Assembly (NCBI GenBank): GCA_033239525.1
Contig: BSYO01000006.1
Span: forward strand, 14,461,319 to 14,525,318
DNA length: 64,000 nucleotides
From: Nepenthes gracilis
Lineage: Eukaryota > Streptophyta > Magnoliopsida > Caryophyllales > Nepenthaceae
Reading direction: 5' to 3'
Below, one piece after another: positions 46,671 through 56,413 of this stretch. Each line of letters opens with the position of its first letter. The stretch's first letter is position 1. The notes below the pieces were generated by a model. It was not told where the DNA came from, searched no databases, and saw nothing but the letters and a program-made list of their open reading frames with translations. The position numbers and the translations under genes were made by a program.

Positions 46671-47334
46671 TAGGGAGTGAGAACTTTATATAAGAAAATG
46701 GTGGACCTTCCATTAAGAATACGTAATCATAAATTTGGATCAAGGATTTATATTTCAAATGGTAGTATTCCCTAACATGCCTTAAAATGTTATATAGTAG
46801 ACCGAGGAATACTCCTAGGCCATGGGAGATGTTATGGTGGCATATGTGTTATCTGCCCTAGTATATCGGGTGAAAGGTATACTATCCACCACGGAAGGTT
46901 AAAGTTTTAGGTATTGTGGGTAGAGCCTTAGAATGTGTGGATACATACACATTTCGTTCCTCGTTCAGCTACTCCGTTAGCTGGTAAGGCCTACTAGCCT
47001 TGGTCCTTAAATAATGAATGAATTTCAACATATTTTAGAACTTAAAGGAATCAGATATAAAATGTGAAAATTTAAATGTGTTCTGAAAAATATATTGAAC
47101 CATGTTCCATGTTTATGTATCTGCATTTTGCTCCTATTTCCCCTCTCTTAATATATTTTGAGTATATTACTTATTATCTTTGATTATATTATACTTTACT
47201 GAGCATTTGACTCACTCCTTGCTATTTTTTTGCCTTCAAATGAGCACAAGGTTATGCGTGATGAGGTAGAGTAGAGATTAGCAGGTGACTAGGCAGTGGA
47301 CTTGGAAGATTATTCTATCGACTTGGATTTTGTG
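46671..47334 (+). repeat. LTR of element H, part 2
   Basis: Resumes with the TAGGG duplication. It carries the leader features shared with J and L: GCTGGTAAGGCCTACTAGCC near 46979 and TTACTGAGCATTTGACTCAC with a T-rich run and CTTCAA/ATGAG near 47195-47245 (the AG is AA here). A short frame ATGCGTGATGAGGTAGAGTAG lies just after. Interrupted by LINE C. Confidence 0.72.
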
Positions 47335-49454
47335 ATTTTATATTTATTCTTTTTTTGGTAAGTAAGTCAATTGTATTAACAAGAAAATAAAATTGTACAA
47401 CCTATGAATTAATTCCAAGTGTTTTTCCGACTTGGAATTTAGTCATAGACGCAATGGCATTTGCCGATTACCCAAAAAAAATGACCAAAGGGTCCTACTA
47501 AAAAGACAGCAAACATCAATAAAAACCGCACAAACAATACATTTGGCAAAGATCACTGAGAACAAAAAAAACCAGCGGCTTCCAGAATTCATGGTCAGCA
47601 TAATAAATTCATCATGCTTCAACAGTAACACCAACAGTAGCTTGCATTGAGATCGACCATTTCCTTCGAGCATCTGTGGGAGATGGCAGCATAGGATACC
47701 GAAACTCAACAGCAAAAGCGCACAGCCCCAGCAAACCACATTTAGAATTCCAAGAAACATATAGCAGTGCACATAGAGGCTAGCTTACTTGGTAGCTCCA
47801 TGCTTCAACAACATCGGCATCAACCTCCCGGCATGCGGCATAGGACAACCAAGGGCAGCGCATACAAAAGCAGTCCCGACTCACGGCCGATAGAATGCCA
47901 AAACAGGCTGCATTAGGTGCCACCACGGCGGCGCACTTTGCGACAATTGGATCAGCATAAGGAATCGTGGACTCAAAACCAGATTTAGCCTCAGATTGAA
48001 TGAGGAATTCATCCTACACCAACACTCCGGGAGGAATCGCAGCTTAACTGAGGTCCTAGACATCCATCATCATTGAGGTATATCATAATCAACTGGCAAC
48101 TCCTACACATCAGCAATGACACATATGCAATATCAGCAACAAGCAGAAGGGCCAGATTGAGCATCCCACTCCTTTGCTTCAGCAACTTGGCAATGTCACA
48201 CCAGAAATTGCCAAGCAGGTCCACTGCATCAACAACTCAAATGCACTGCCAAAACAGGCCCACTACAGCACAGATGTAGAAACTCATAACAAGCAACCAA
48301 CAGTGCAGCTTAACACCCCACATCAGACCAGACCCTACAAATGGCGCCATCGCAATTGCATCCCAAAGCAGAATAATGGAATCCGAGAAGCAAGATCACA
48401 AATGGCCACTGTAGGCAAAGTTCATCATCAGCCAGGGGCATGTTCATGGGCGACCCACCGGAGAAGCACTGCAACCCTAACAGACAAAGTGCAACAAAAA
48501 ACAAGATACCCTCATCCAACCAGGGCCGTGGCCAGATGCAGAATAGTCACTACATAGTTCAGCAGGACAACAACCCACATTAACTACCAGCCTCATAACA
48601 ATGCAACAATCCAGATCACAAGGCAAGCCAAGCCACCGGGCCCTCAGCTTCAAGGAAACTACATCAAAGCACACCCCAAGTTTAACCGGGTGAACCCACA
48701 TCTTCAGCTACAAAACACCCGGACTCAGTACCACCACGCCAAAGCAGGAACATCAAAGACATAGTATCATGAGCAAGCAGTGGAGCCGGTGGCCAAACTC
48801 TGACGGCTTGAAGAGAAAACACTAGAACGCACCCCCACACCGGTGACGAGATTTTTCAGCAGAAAGAACCCAACAACACATTAGAGAGGAGCACCAACAG
48901 TTGAACCACATCAATATAACAACCTTTTTTAAAAAAAGTTTTTTTTTTAATTTTTTTTTTGGAAAAAAAGAAATTACAGAAAGAAAAGGAAAAGAAAATA
49001 ATGTTCTAAAGCCATTAGATTGCCAACTGGAGTGAGAACACCAAGCTGACAAGATAGAGAACCAAACCAATTCTGGCCATCTAGCATCCATGAACTCAGG
49101 ATGACGAACATAGAACCTACACCATCAGCAACACACTGCATTAACCATGCAGGCTAATACATTCAAGTGGATCTAGAATACAGTCCAGCCTTCAAGCAGC
49201 CACTAGGGGAGGGTGCTGGGATGAAAGCTGGTCAGTTTCTCCAACCACAGCATTACAAAGAAAAGGCAGCCAGCGGGGTCAAAAAAATAAGGTAGGAACC
49301 ATGAACCAGATCCGGCGAATCAACTGCAACAAACCACCAACGAGGCTCTAACCCCAGCGCCACCAACCTCATGAGCAACAAGAAATCCAGCAGCACAAAA
49401 TAGCAGATAAAACAACAAAAAAATATGCAGATAAGGAACATGAAAAGAAAATAA

Positions 49455-49556
49455 TATATATATATATATAGAGAGATATTTCTCTATTTTTATATATGTA
49501 TGAGAATTTTTCATTTTTTTCATTTTTTTTCTTTTTTTTCTTTTTTTTTATATGTT
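49455..49556. repeat. Low-complexity TA and T-rich tracts
   Basis: A (TA)n run at about 49455-49471, then ATATTTCTC and several T8-T10 runs split by C or CA. They lie in the 3' region of LINE C. Confidence 0.85.
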
Positions 49557-49562
49557 CCACCG

Positions 49563-49771
49563 GCTAGCCAACGAACGGTTAGCGCGACCGTCAAAAGGCA
49601 AGGAGGCCTTCAATTTGTCCTGAACAACATTTGTTATCTGAGAGCAAATCTGGGAAATATCTTGAGGGGAGGATTTCTCAAAGATCCGGTTATTACGTTC
49701 TCTCCAAATAAAATAGACAGTGGCGGCAAGAGACAGACGTTTGGAAAGGGCAATAAGATTCCTACCTTTTG
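49563..49771 (-). pseudogene. C-terminus of L1 ORF2 (reverse transcriptase polyprotein)
   Basis: On - the frame reads NLIALSKRLSLAATVYFIWR, then ERNNRIFEKSSPQDISQICS, then TNVVQDKLKAS. The signature ATVYFIWRERNNRIF is the stretch after the zinc-finger-like zf-RVT region near the end of plant L1 ORF2 proteins. About 65 codons remain. Everything upstream (endonuclease, RT) was not copied, as is typical for 5'-truncated LINEs. The low-complexity tract starts just after it. Confidence 0.85.
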
Positions 49772-49789
49772 TACATTTTGTATTTATTC

Positions 49790-50108
49790 ATAGAGTTCTT
49801 TTGTACATTTTGATGGACATGTATTTGTTATATTGATGATGTATATGATAGTTTAGTTTCGCTATGTATTGAGGATTGTATATACTTTTGTAGGTTATTA
49901 TGATTTGTTTAGGTACCTAGTGGCATCTCTTATGAACTGACATTGTATTAGGAGATATGACATTGGTGCCATGAATGGATTGTGGCATTTTGGATCCTAT
50001 GTGATTGTTATTGTGATATGTATACTTTTGTACTGATTTATGTTTAGTTTGACCGTCATTTTATAGAGAAAATCTTACCAATTTTCGGTTAAGATATGGC
50101 ACCTAACA
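49790..50108 (+). repeat. LTR of element H, part 3 (3' end)
   Basis: Resumes after LINE C and ends near CACCTAACA, immediately before a primer-binding site. The three parts sum to about 2.0 kb, similar to the L LTR. Confidence 0.7.
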
Positions 50109-50126
50109 ACTTGGTATTAGAGAAGC
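50109..50126 (+). other. Primer-binding site of element H
   Basis: ACTTGGTATTAGAGAAGC, matching TTGGTATCAGAG with one C-to-T change. It marks the preceding LTR as the 5' LTR of H. Confidence 0.75.
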
Positions 50127-50378
50127 AGATGCCTTAGGCTTGATCTAAATTTTATGTAGAAGCTTAGGATAGGATAGGGTGTTGAATAAGTAGATGCGGC
50201 GTAGGATAATTAAGTTAGATTGGATAGTTCTAGTTATCCTAATTTAAATAACTTACACTAGAACTAAGTTAGGATTAGTAGTTATGTTTGATTGCATAGA
50301 TTGTAATATCCTAGTTAGTGTCTAAATTGTGAACTAACCTGAATCATTCTTATTTTAGAAGGGATATTAGTAGCTGAC

Positions 50379-50717
50379 CATGCCACCTAGATGAAGGACG
50401 ACGTGTGGAGGTGGTCAACCACATGACAGAGAGGTAGAGTACCTGAATCTGTTGGGTAGGATGGCAGATATCATAGAGAATATGGATTAGAGAAATCTTG
50501 CTCCAGTACCTATTCTAACTCTAGTCCAAGCTCTGGCAAATCTTGGAGCCTCAACTTATAACCGGTTTGTCCAGGAGAAGGTTCTAGAGTTCATGGGTGA
50601 GGTAGACCCAATTAAAGCTGATACATGGCTTTAACGGTAGAAGAAAGTGTTTGCCATTATCCATTGTCTGGAAGAGGATCGAGTATTATTTGCTACGTGC
50701 CAGTTGGACGGCGAAGC
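50379..50717 (+). pseudogene. gag: Element H gag, N-terminal part
   Basis: ATG at 50379 opens MPPR, then REVEYLNLLGRMADIIENM, NRFVQEKVLEFMGEVDPIKA, DTWL and KKVFAIIHCLEEDRVLFA, QLDGEA. This is the N-terminal half of the chromovirus gag domain, collinear with G1b and G2 gag. Four in-frame stops are present. At least three fit single C-to-T changes (CGA to TGA, CAG to TAG, CAA to TAA). The gene is cut after DGEA by the G1c LTR at 50718. Confidence 0.8.
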
Positions 50718-53700
50718 TGTGACGACCCGACTTTTATTACCATCAAAAGCCGTCGTCAAATCTAAATCATATAATTTTTGATAAGGATAAATGGATGAAC
50801 ATAAATATTTTTCTTTTCTTCATTCAAACCTGAGATGCATTCTAAAGATTTATAATTTCATAAATCCCAAAGTATCGAAACATTCTAACATTCATGGCAA
50901 TGGAATCAATATTACAAGTTTCCTCAAAAACAAAATAAACAAAACTCCAAAATGCTGCTCAGCCGGCAAACATTCGGCTACAGTAAGATTCTACTCGACT
51001 TCGTCCTCTATAAGCTTGTCATCGAAAAGTTACAAGAATGAGCTTACAAAGCCCAAGGGATACTCACATCTTGAAAACATAAGCATACATATAATTTCAT
51101 CCAAAATATATAGCATAGCATAAGAAAAATCATCATATCGTTTCTTCTTTAGTTCATGTTCTTTCATCTTGTCTTCGGAAAATTCATCAAAATCATTCGG
51201 AATTTATATCATCTTTAGGGACCGGACGGGAGCGGACAACATCGAGGAGCCCGGGTTGTGTGCTACCCCCACAACCTAAGCCGTATCCCCTCATTATGCT
51301 CCCGGGCGGGAGGTAATGCCTTTAACCCGGCATACGGGGCCATAGTCCATAGTTCTTATGCCACCAAAGGTCCCCTCCCGTGTAGCGAGGAGGCATCCTC
51401 GAGTGTCTCCAATATCCTTCATCCATCTTTAACGGCAAAGTTTAATGGAAACTTCGGTTCTTAGTTCGTGTTCTTTATTGGCCCAATCATCATAGTTCAA
51501 AAGTCAAAAGTCATGAGTTCCACTTGCTGTCCATTATGTCATTTTCATGTTCATAGGGCGAATTCATATCATGCGGCTGGAGTTCTTAAGGCTGGACCTC
51601 CTTTATCAATACCGAGTGCCTTTCAAAGCCGAAAATAGAAAACCGGAGTTCTTTTATATAGCCGTAGTTCTCTTCTTCAGTCGGAGTTCGTTTCTTTAAT
51701 CAAAGCCGGAGTTCGTTTCTTTAATTCAAAGATCATTAAAACCGGAGTTCTTTATTCATAAAGGATGGAGTACATTTTAACAAAGTCAGTTCTTTTCTTA
51801 AAGGGACGGAGTGCCTCTCTTTTCAAAAGGGGCCAAGTGCTTATTTTAAAATGGACGGAGGACCTTTCCTGAAAGCGGAGCGGAGCACTTTCTTTTAAAC
51901 GGACGGAGTGTTTTCATGGCGGAGCTCTTTGAAAAGACGGTGTTCTTTTATTACGATAAGTTTCAAAGTAGACTCTTCCTTATTAAGCAAGTATTTCAAA
52001 ATTCGAGTTCTTAAAAAGCGGAGTTGTTTTCTTGGCGGATTCTTTTTTCTCAAAATAAAAGGGCCCAGTGCTTTTCTTTCCAAAATCAGTCTTGCGTTCA
52101 AATCGAGTGCCTTTTCTTCAAAATCCGGTGCTTTCGTTGTAAATGCGGAGTGCTTTTTTTTCAAAATTGATTCATTTTCTTCGTTACGAAACTCTAAAAT
52201 CCGGAGTTATTTTCTTTCAATTTCTAGGCACAAATCAGGGGGTGACTTTAACGTAATCCAGGAGCTCAATGGCCGGAGTGGCTTTTCCTTTAAAAAATTC
52301 TGAGTGCTTCATGGACGGAGTTCTTTTCTTTTCATATTCGAGTGCTTAAAGTCCGAGTATGTTTAAAATCAAGCTCATAAAATACGAAATTCATAGGCTG
52401 GAGTTCATTTCAAAACCGAAGTTCTTTTGTTAAATATCAAGTTCTTGTATCAAGAGTTATTATCAAAGTCAAGCAAAAAGTCGAAATAAAAGCAGCAGTT
52501 CTCTTTTTCTCAAAGAGGGCTGAGTTGTTTCTCAAACGAGAAGGCCGGAATAGTTTTCTACAAGGGGATGGAGCACCTTATTCATAAAGGTCGAGTTCTA
52601 ACCAAATCATTCTTTAATATGCCGGAGCTCTAAATCATTATTGTAAGAATGCCGAAAGTCTTTTATCTTGAATTTCAAAGATTTATTTGACAGAGCGAGT
52701 TCAATATGGGGATTATTGAAGACGGAGATAAATCTAACATCATGCATAACAGAATTTCCTTTAAACATGCATTTCAGAGCGAACAGTAAAAGCATACTCA
52801 TACAGAATATCATATATTTTCATAGTAACATAAATAAACATGAATTTCAGAAATAGGGGTGAGTATCTTGCCTGATTTCCTTTTTACTTTGCCTTAGCTT
52901 TCGATACTCTCTCTATAGAAATTCTTACTTTGTTTTCCTGCCTAATCCTCCTTAGTCCTTATTTATAGCCATTGCTTTGAGTGGCCATCATTTATGGCTT
53001 CACATTTTTTCCCAAGGGTGTCATTTATGATTTTATATTTTCCACGGAGGCTCATTTATTCTTTACATTTTCCAACAAGTTTTGGGAATATCTAAATTAT
53101 TTATGGCCGTATATTCCCAAGGTGTTTTTCTCATTAATTTTCCTTGACCGGATTTAACTCTCTCACTTAAACATATTCCGGTCAATTGGTGTTAATAGGA
53201 TTTCTCTCCTCTTTTCCTTTCATTCATGTTTTCAAATAACATTTCACGTTGACGGTTACACCTTTGTTCATACTCGGTCAACATCCGTTGGCTGATCCAA
53301 CATTCCTACTTTGGCCAACCTTATTTCTTCGGCTCCTATATCAACCCGACCCTTCTTCTTCTTGAACCCAAAATCTACTCCGCCCTGGACTTTATTTTCA
53401 TTAAAGGAATAACTTCTTTTTACCTAGCAACCAGAACTCTTTTCACTAAGGGAAACCAATGCTTTTCATCAAAAAAATCCAGACTTCTTTTCCAAGGGAA
53501 ATCCACAAGTCTTTTCTTCAAGGAAACAGGACTTCTTTTTTACCAAGGAAATCGGACTTCTTTTCCCTAACGAAACTGGACTTCTTTTTCCCCAACGAAA
53601 TCCGGACTTCTTTTCTTCAACGAAACTGCAAATTCTTTTCACTAATGAACGGACTTCTTTTACCGCTAAAATCCGGACTTCTCAAGGCCAAACTTGATTC

Positions 53701-53917
53701 TATCTTAAAAAGCCGATGTACTTTCTTGACCGTTTTTGATCAACTTGCGTTGACCGACTTGATTATTGATATTTTCCTTGTTATCGGACTTGTTAAAGCC
53801 GGACCTAAGTCATTCTCGTGCCAATTTTCCTTTTCTTGTTACACTTTCAGTCAACGGGCGTTGACCGGATTCTAAAGACGAAATAATTCTTTGTTTTTTA
53901 AATTTTGGGTTGTTACA
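50718..53917 (-). repeat. G1c: G1-family LTR inserted in H gag
   Basis: On - from TGTAACAACCC (53917) to GGGTCGTCACA (50718), 3.2 kb. No primer site follows on its 3' side and no polypurine tract precedes it, so it is probably a solo LTR, but the flanks GAAGC (50713-50717) and AAGGG (53918-53922) do not match as a duplication. It contains the conserved block (51210-51530), CCGGAGTT words, TATAAATA (52967-52960) and W-box pairs (53849-53868 and others). Confidence 0.78.
53849..53868. promoter_or_regulatory. Inverted W-box pair in G1c U3
   Basis: AGTCAACGGGCGTTGACCGG; a further facing pair (GATCAAC, GTTGACC) lies at about 53738-53754. Same position as in the other G1 LTRs. Confidence 0.5.
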
Positions 53918-54031
53918 AAGGGAAGCCGGACTTACTTTTCCTCACATAATGGGCGAGTTCTTTTTCCAACAAAAGGACGGAGTTCTTTTGTTGAAAGGGC
54001 GGAGTGCCTTGGATGGAGTTCTTATCTTAAG
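53918..54031 (-). repeat. G1 LTR fragment before the gap
   Basis: 114 bp with CCGGACTTACTTTTCCTC and GGACGGAGTTCTTTTG words, that is, G1 repeat-field sequence in - orientation. It does not continue H gag. Confidence 0.6.
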
Positions 54032-54131
54032 NNNNNNNNNNNNNNNNNNNNNNNNNNNNNNNNNNNNNNNNNNNNNNNNNNNNNNNNNNNNNNNNNNNNN
54101 NNNNNNNNNNNNNNNNNNNNNNNNNNNNNNN
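54032..54131. other. Assembly gap of 100 N
   Basis: Exactly 100 N bases, the usual placeholder for a gap of unknown size. G1 LTR sequence lies on both sides in opposite orientation. Confidence 0.98.
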
Positions 54132-56344
54132 ATGATGGCCACCAAATTCATGGGCTATAAATAAGGGTTTAAGGGTATCAGAAAAAGACACCACTAGAAA
54201 TTCTAAAGTAAAGAAGGAGACCGAAAGCTAAGGCAAAGTAGAAAAGAATTCAGGCAAGATACTCACCCCTATTTCTAAAACTCATGTTTATTTATGTTGC
54301 TATGAAAGTATATAATATTCTGTATGAATTATGCTTATACTGTTCGCTCTGAAATGCATGTTTAAAGAAAATTCTGTTATGCATGATGTTAGATTTATTC
54401 TGTTATGATTTATTGTCAATGGTTATGAATTTTGTTAAGTGCATGTTTACGGAAAGGAATTTTAGACCTTAAGATGAAACAGAAAGTCCTGCTATTGAAC
54501 TCTGCTTTGTCAAAATATCTATGAATTTAAGATAAAAGACTTCTGGCATGTTGACAGAAAATGATTTAGAACTCCGGCATTTTAGGAAATAAGTACTCTG
54601 TCCAGTTTTAATAAAGAACTCCGTCCAAAAAGAACTCCGGCTTTTTATGAACAATGTGCTCCGTCCTCTTTTGAAAAGTACTCCGGTTTTTAAAGAAGAG
54701 GAACTCCGGCCTTTACGTCATTAAAAAGTACTCCGTCCTGTTGTTTTGAAATGAACTTCGGCTTTGTCAAAAGCGAACTTCGACTTTTACTCCGACTTTG
54801 TAAGAAAAGAACTCCGGCCATAATAAATGAACTTCGGTTTCAGAAACTACGGCCTTCTATTTAAAAAGAACTTTGGAAATTTAATAAATAAGACTCTCTC
54901 CTTTTTGTTGGAAAAGAACCTCGAGTATTAAACTTCGGATTTTATAAGAAAGTAAACTCCGGATTTAGAGCTTCGGATATTAAACAGAAACACATTCCAG
55001 AATTTAGAACTCCGGATTTTGAAAGAAAAGTACTCCGTCCTTTAAGTACTCCGGATTTTGAAAGAAAAGTACTCTGTCCATGAAACACTCCGTCCCTTTT
55101 AGTACTCTAGATTTTTAAAGAAAAGTACTCCGTCCCTTTAAGCACTCCGGATTCTGAAGGAAAAGTACTCTGTCCATGAAGCACTCCGTCCTTTTGAAAA
55201 GAAAGGCACTCCGTCCCTTTTAAGAAAAAGAACTTCGGTCTTGTTAAAAAATGTACTCCGTCCTTTATGAATAAAGAGCTCCGGTTTTAATGATTTTTGA
55301 ATTCCAGAAAAGAAACTCTGGCTTCTATGTAAAAGAACTACGGCAATGTAAAAGAACTCCGGTTTTTATATAAAAGAAGTTTGGCTTTGAAAGGCACTTC
55401 GGCATTGATAAAAGAAGTCCGGTTCTAAGAACTCCGGTCCTCTGCATGAAATGAACTCCGGTCCTCTGCATGTAATGAACTCCGGCCTATGTATTTATGA
55501 GCATGAAAAATGGCATGTACTTACGGACAGTAAGTGGAACTCCACGACTTTTGACTTTCGAACTATGATGATTGGCCATTAAAGAACACGAACCAAGAAC
55601 CGAGTTTCCATTAAACTTGCTGTTAAAGATGGATGAAGGATATTGGAGTGACACTCGACGATGCCTCCTGGGCCACGGGAGGGGACCTTTTGGTGGCATA
55701 AGAACTATGGACTATGGCCCCGTATGCCGGGTTAAAGGCATTACCTCCCGCCCGGGAGCATAATGAGGGATACGGCTTTAGGTTGTGGGGTAGCACACAA
55801 CCCGGGTCCTCGATGTTGTCCGCTCCCGTCTCGGTCCCTAAAGATGATATGAATTCTCAATGATTTTGATGAATTTTCAAGACAAGATGAAAGAACATGA
55901 ACTAAAGAAGAAACGATATGAAGATTTTTCTTATGCTATGCTATATATTTTGATGAAATTATATGTATGCTTATGTTTTCTCGCATGTGAGTATCCCGCT
56001 GGGCTTTGTAAGCTCATTCTTGTAACTTTTAGGATGACAAGCTTAAGGAGGACGAAGTTGAGTAGAATCCTATGGTGTAGCCGAATGTTTAAGCCGGGCC
56101 GGAGCATTTTTGGAGTTTTGTTTATTTTATTTTGAGGAAACTTGTAATATTGATTCCGCTGCTTATGAATGTTAGAATGTTTTCGTGATACTTTGAGATT
56201 TATGAAATTATAAATCTTTAGAATGCATCTCAGGTTTGAATGAAGAAAAGAAAAATTTTTATGCTCATGTATTTACCCTTATCATAAACTATATGATTTA
56301 GTTTTGATGACGGCTTTTGTTGGTAATAAAAGTCGGTCAGTCAT
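54132..56344 (+). repeat. G1d: G1-family LTR, 5' part lost in the gap
   Basis: Begins just upstream of the TATA box (TATAAATA, 54156-54163), then the leader with TTCAGGCAAGATACTC, a CTCCGG/CTCCGTCC word field with a short tandem stretch at 54990-55210, the conserved block (55520-55850) and the TTTTAG/GATGAC module (56020-56065, with KEDEVE in place of MEDEVE). It ends AAAAGTCGGTCAGTCA, where GTCGTCACA would be expected. No primer-binding site follows; LINE DNA starts at once. Confidence 0.83.
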
Positions 56345-56413
56345 GATTTGCTCTAGTGTCATTGAAGTTTGGGTAGCAGCTTCTTTTTTCGCATCAAGGC
56401 GCCGGAGCCGGCC

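Larger units (their letters stand above)
33287..46675 (-). mobile_element. G2b: gypsy chromovirus with G1b nested in its 3' LTR
   Basis: Flanked by a perfect 5-bp duplication TAGGG (33287-33291 and 46671-46675). On -: 5' LTR 46670-44299, primer site, gag, protease, RT, RNase H, integrase; then a junction at about 39681 to G1b sequence; then the far end of its 3' LTR at 33937-33292. The end of pol, the polypurine tract and most of the 3' LTR are gone, as is most of the 5' LTR of G1b. One deletion spanning both explains this. Confidence 0.85.
47335..49789 (-). mobile_element. LINE C: 5'-truncated L1 with long 3' region
   Basis: The insert 47350-49774 lies between 15-bp copies of ATTTTRTATTTATTC (47335-47349 and 49775-49789, one difference). 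On - it begins inside ORF2 and then has about 2.2 kb of 3' sequence ending in the stem-loop (47448-47402) and TTACTTACC-A tail. T- and TA-rich tracts at 49455-49556 follow the coding part. Confidence 0.85.

Noticed and set aside
47432..49091. Many overlapping frames of 60-127 codons
   Set aside because: They lie in the 3' region of LINE C on both strands; only the ORF2 C-terminus at 49563-49771 has family motifs.
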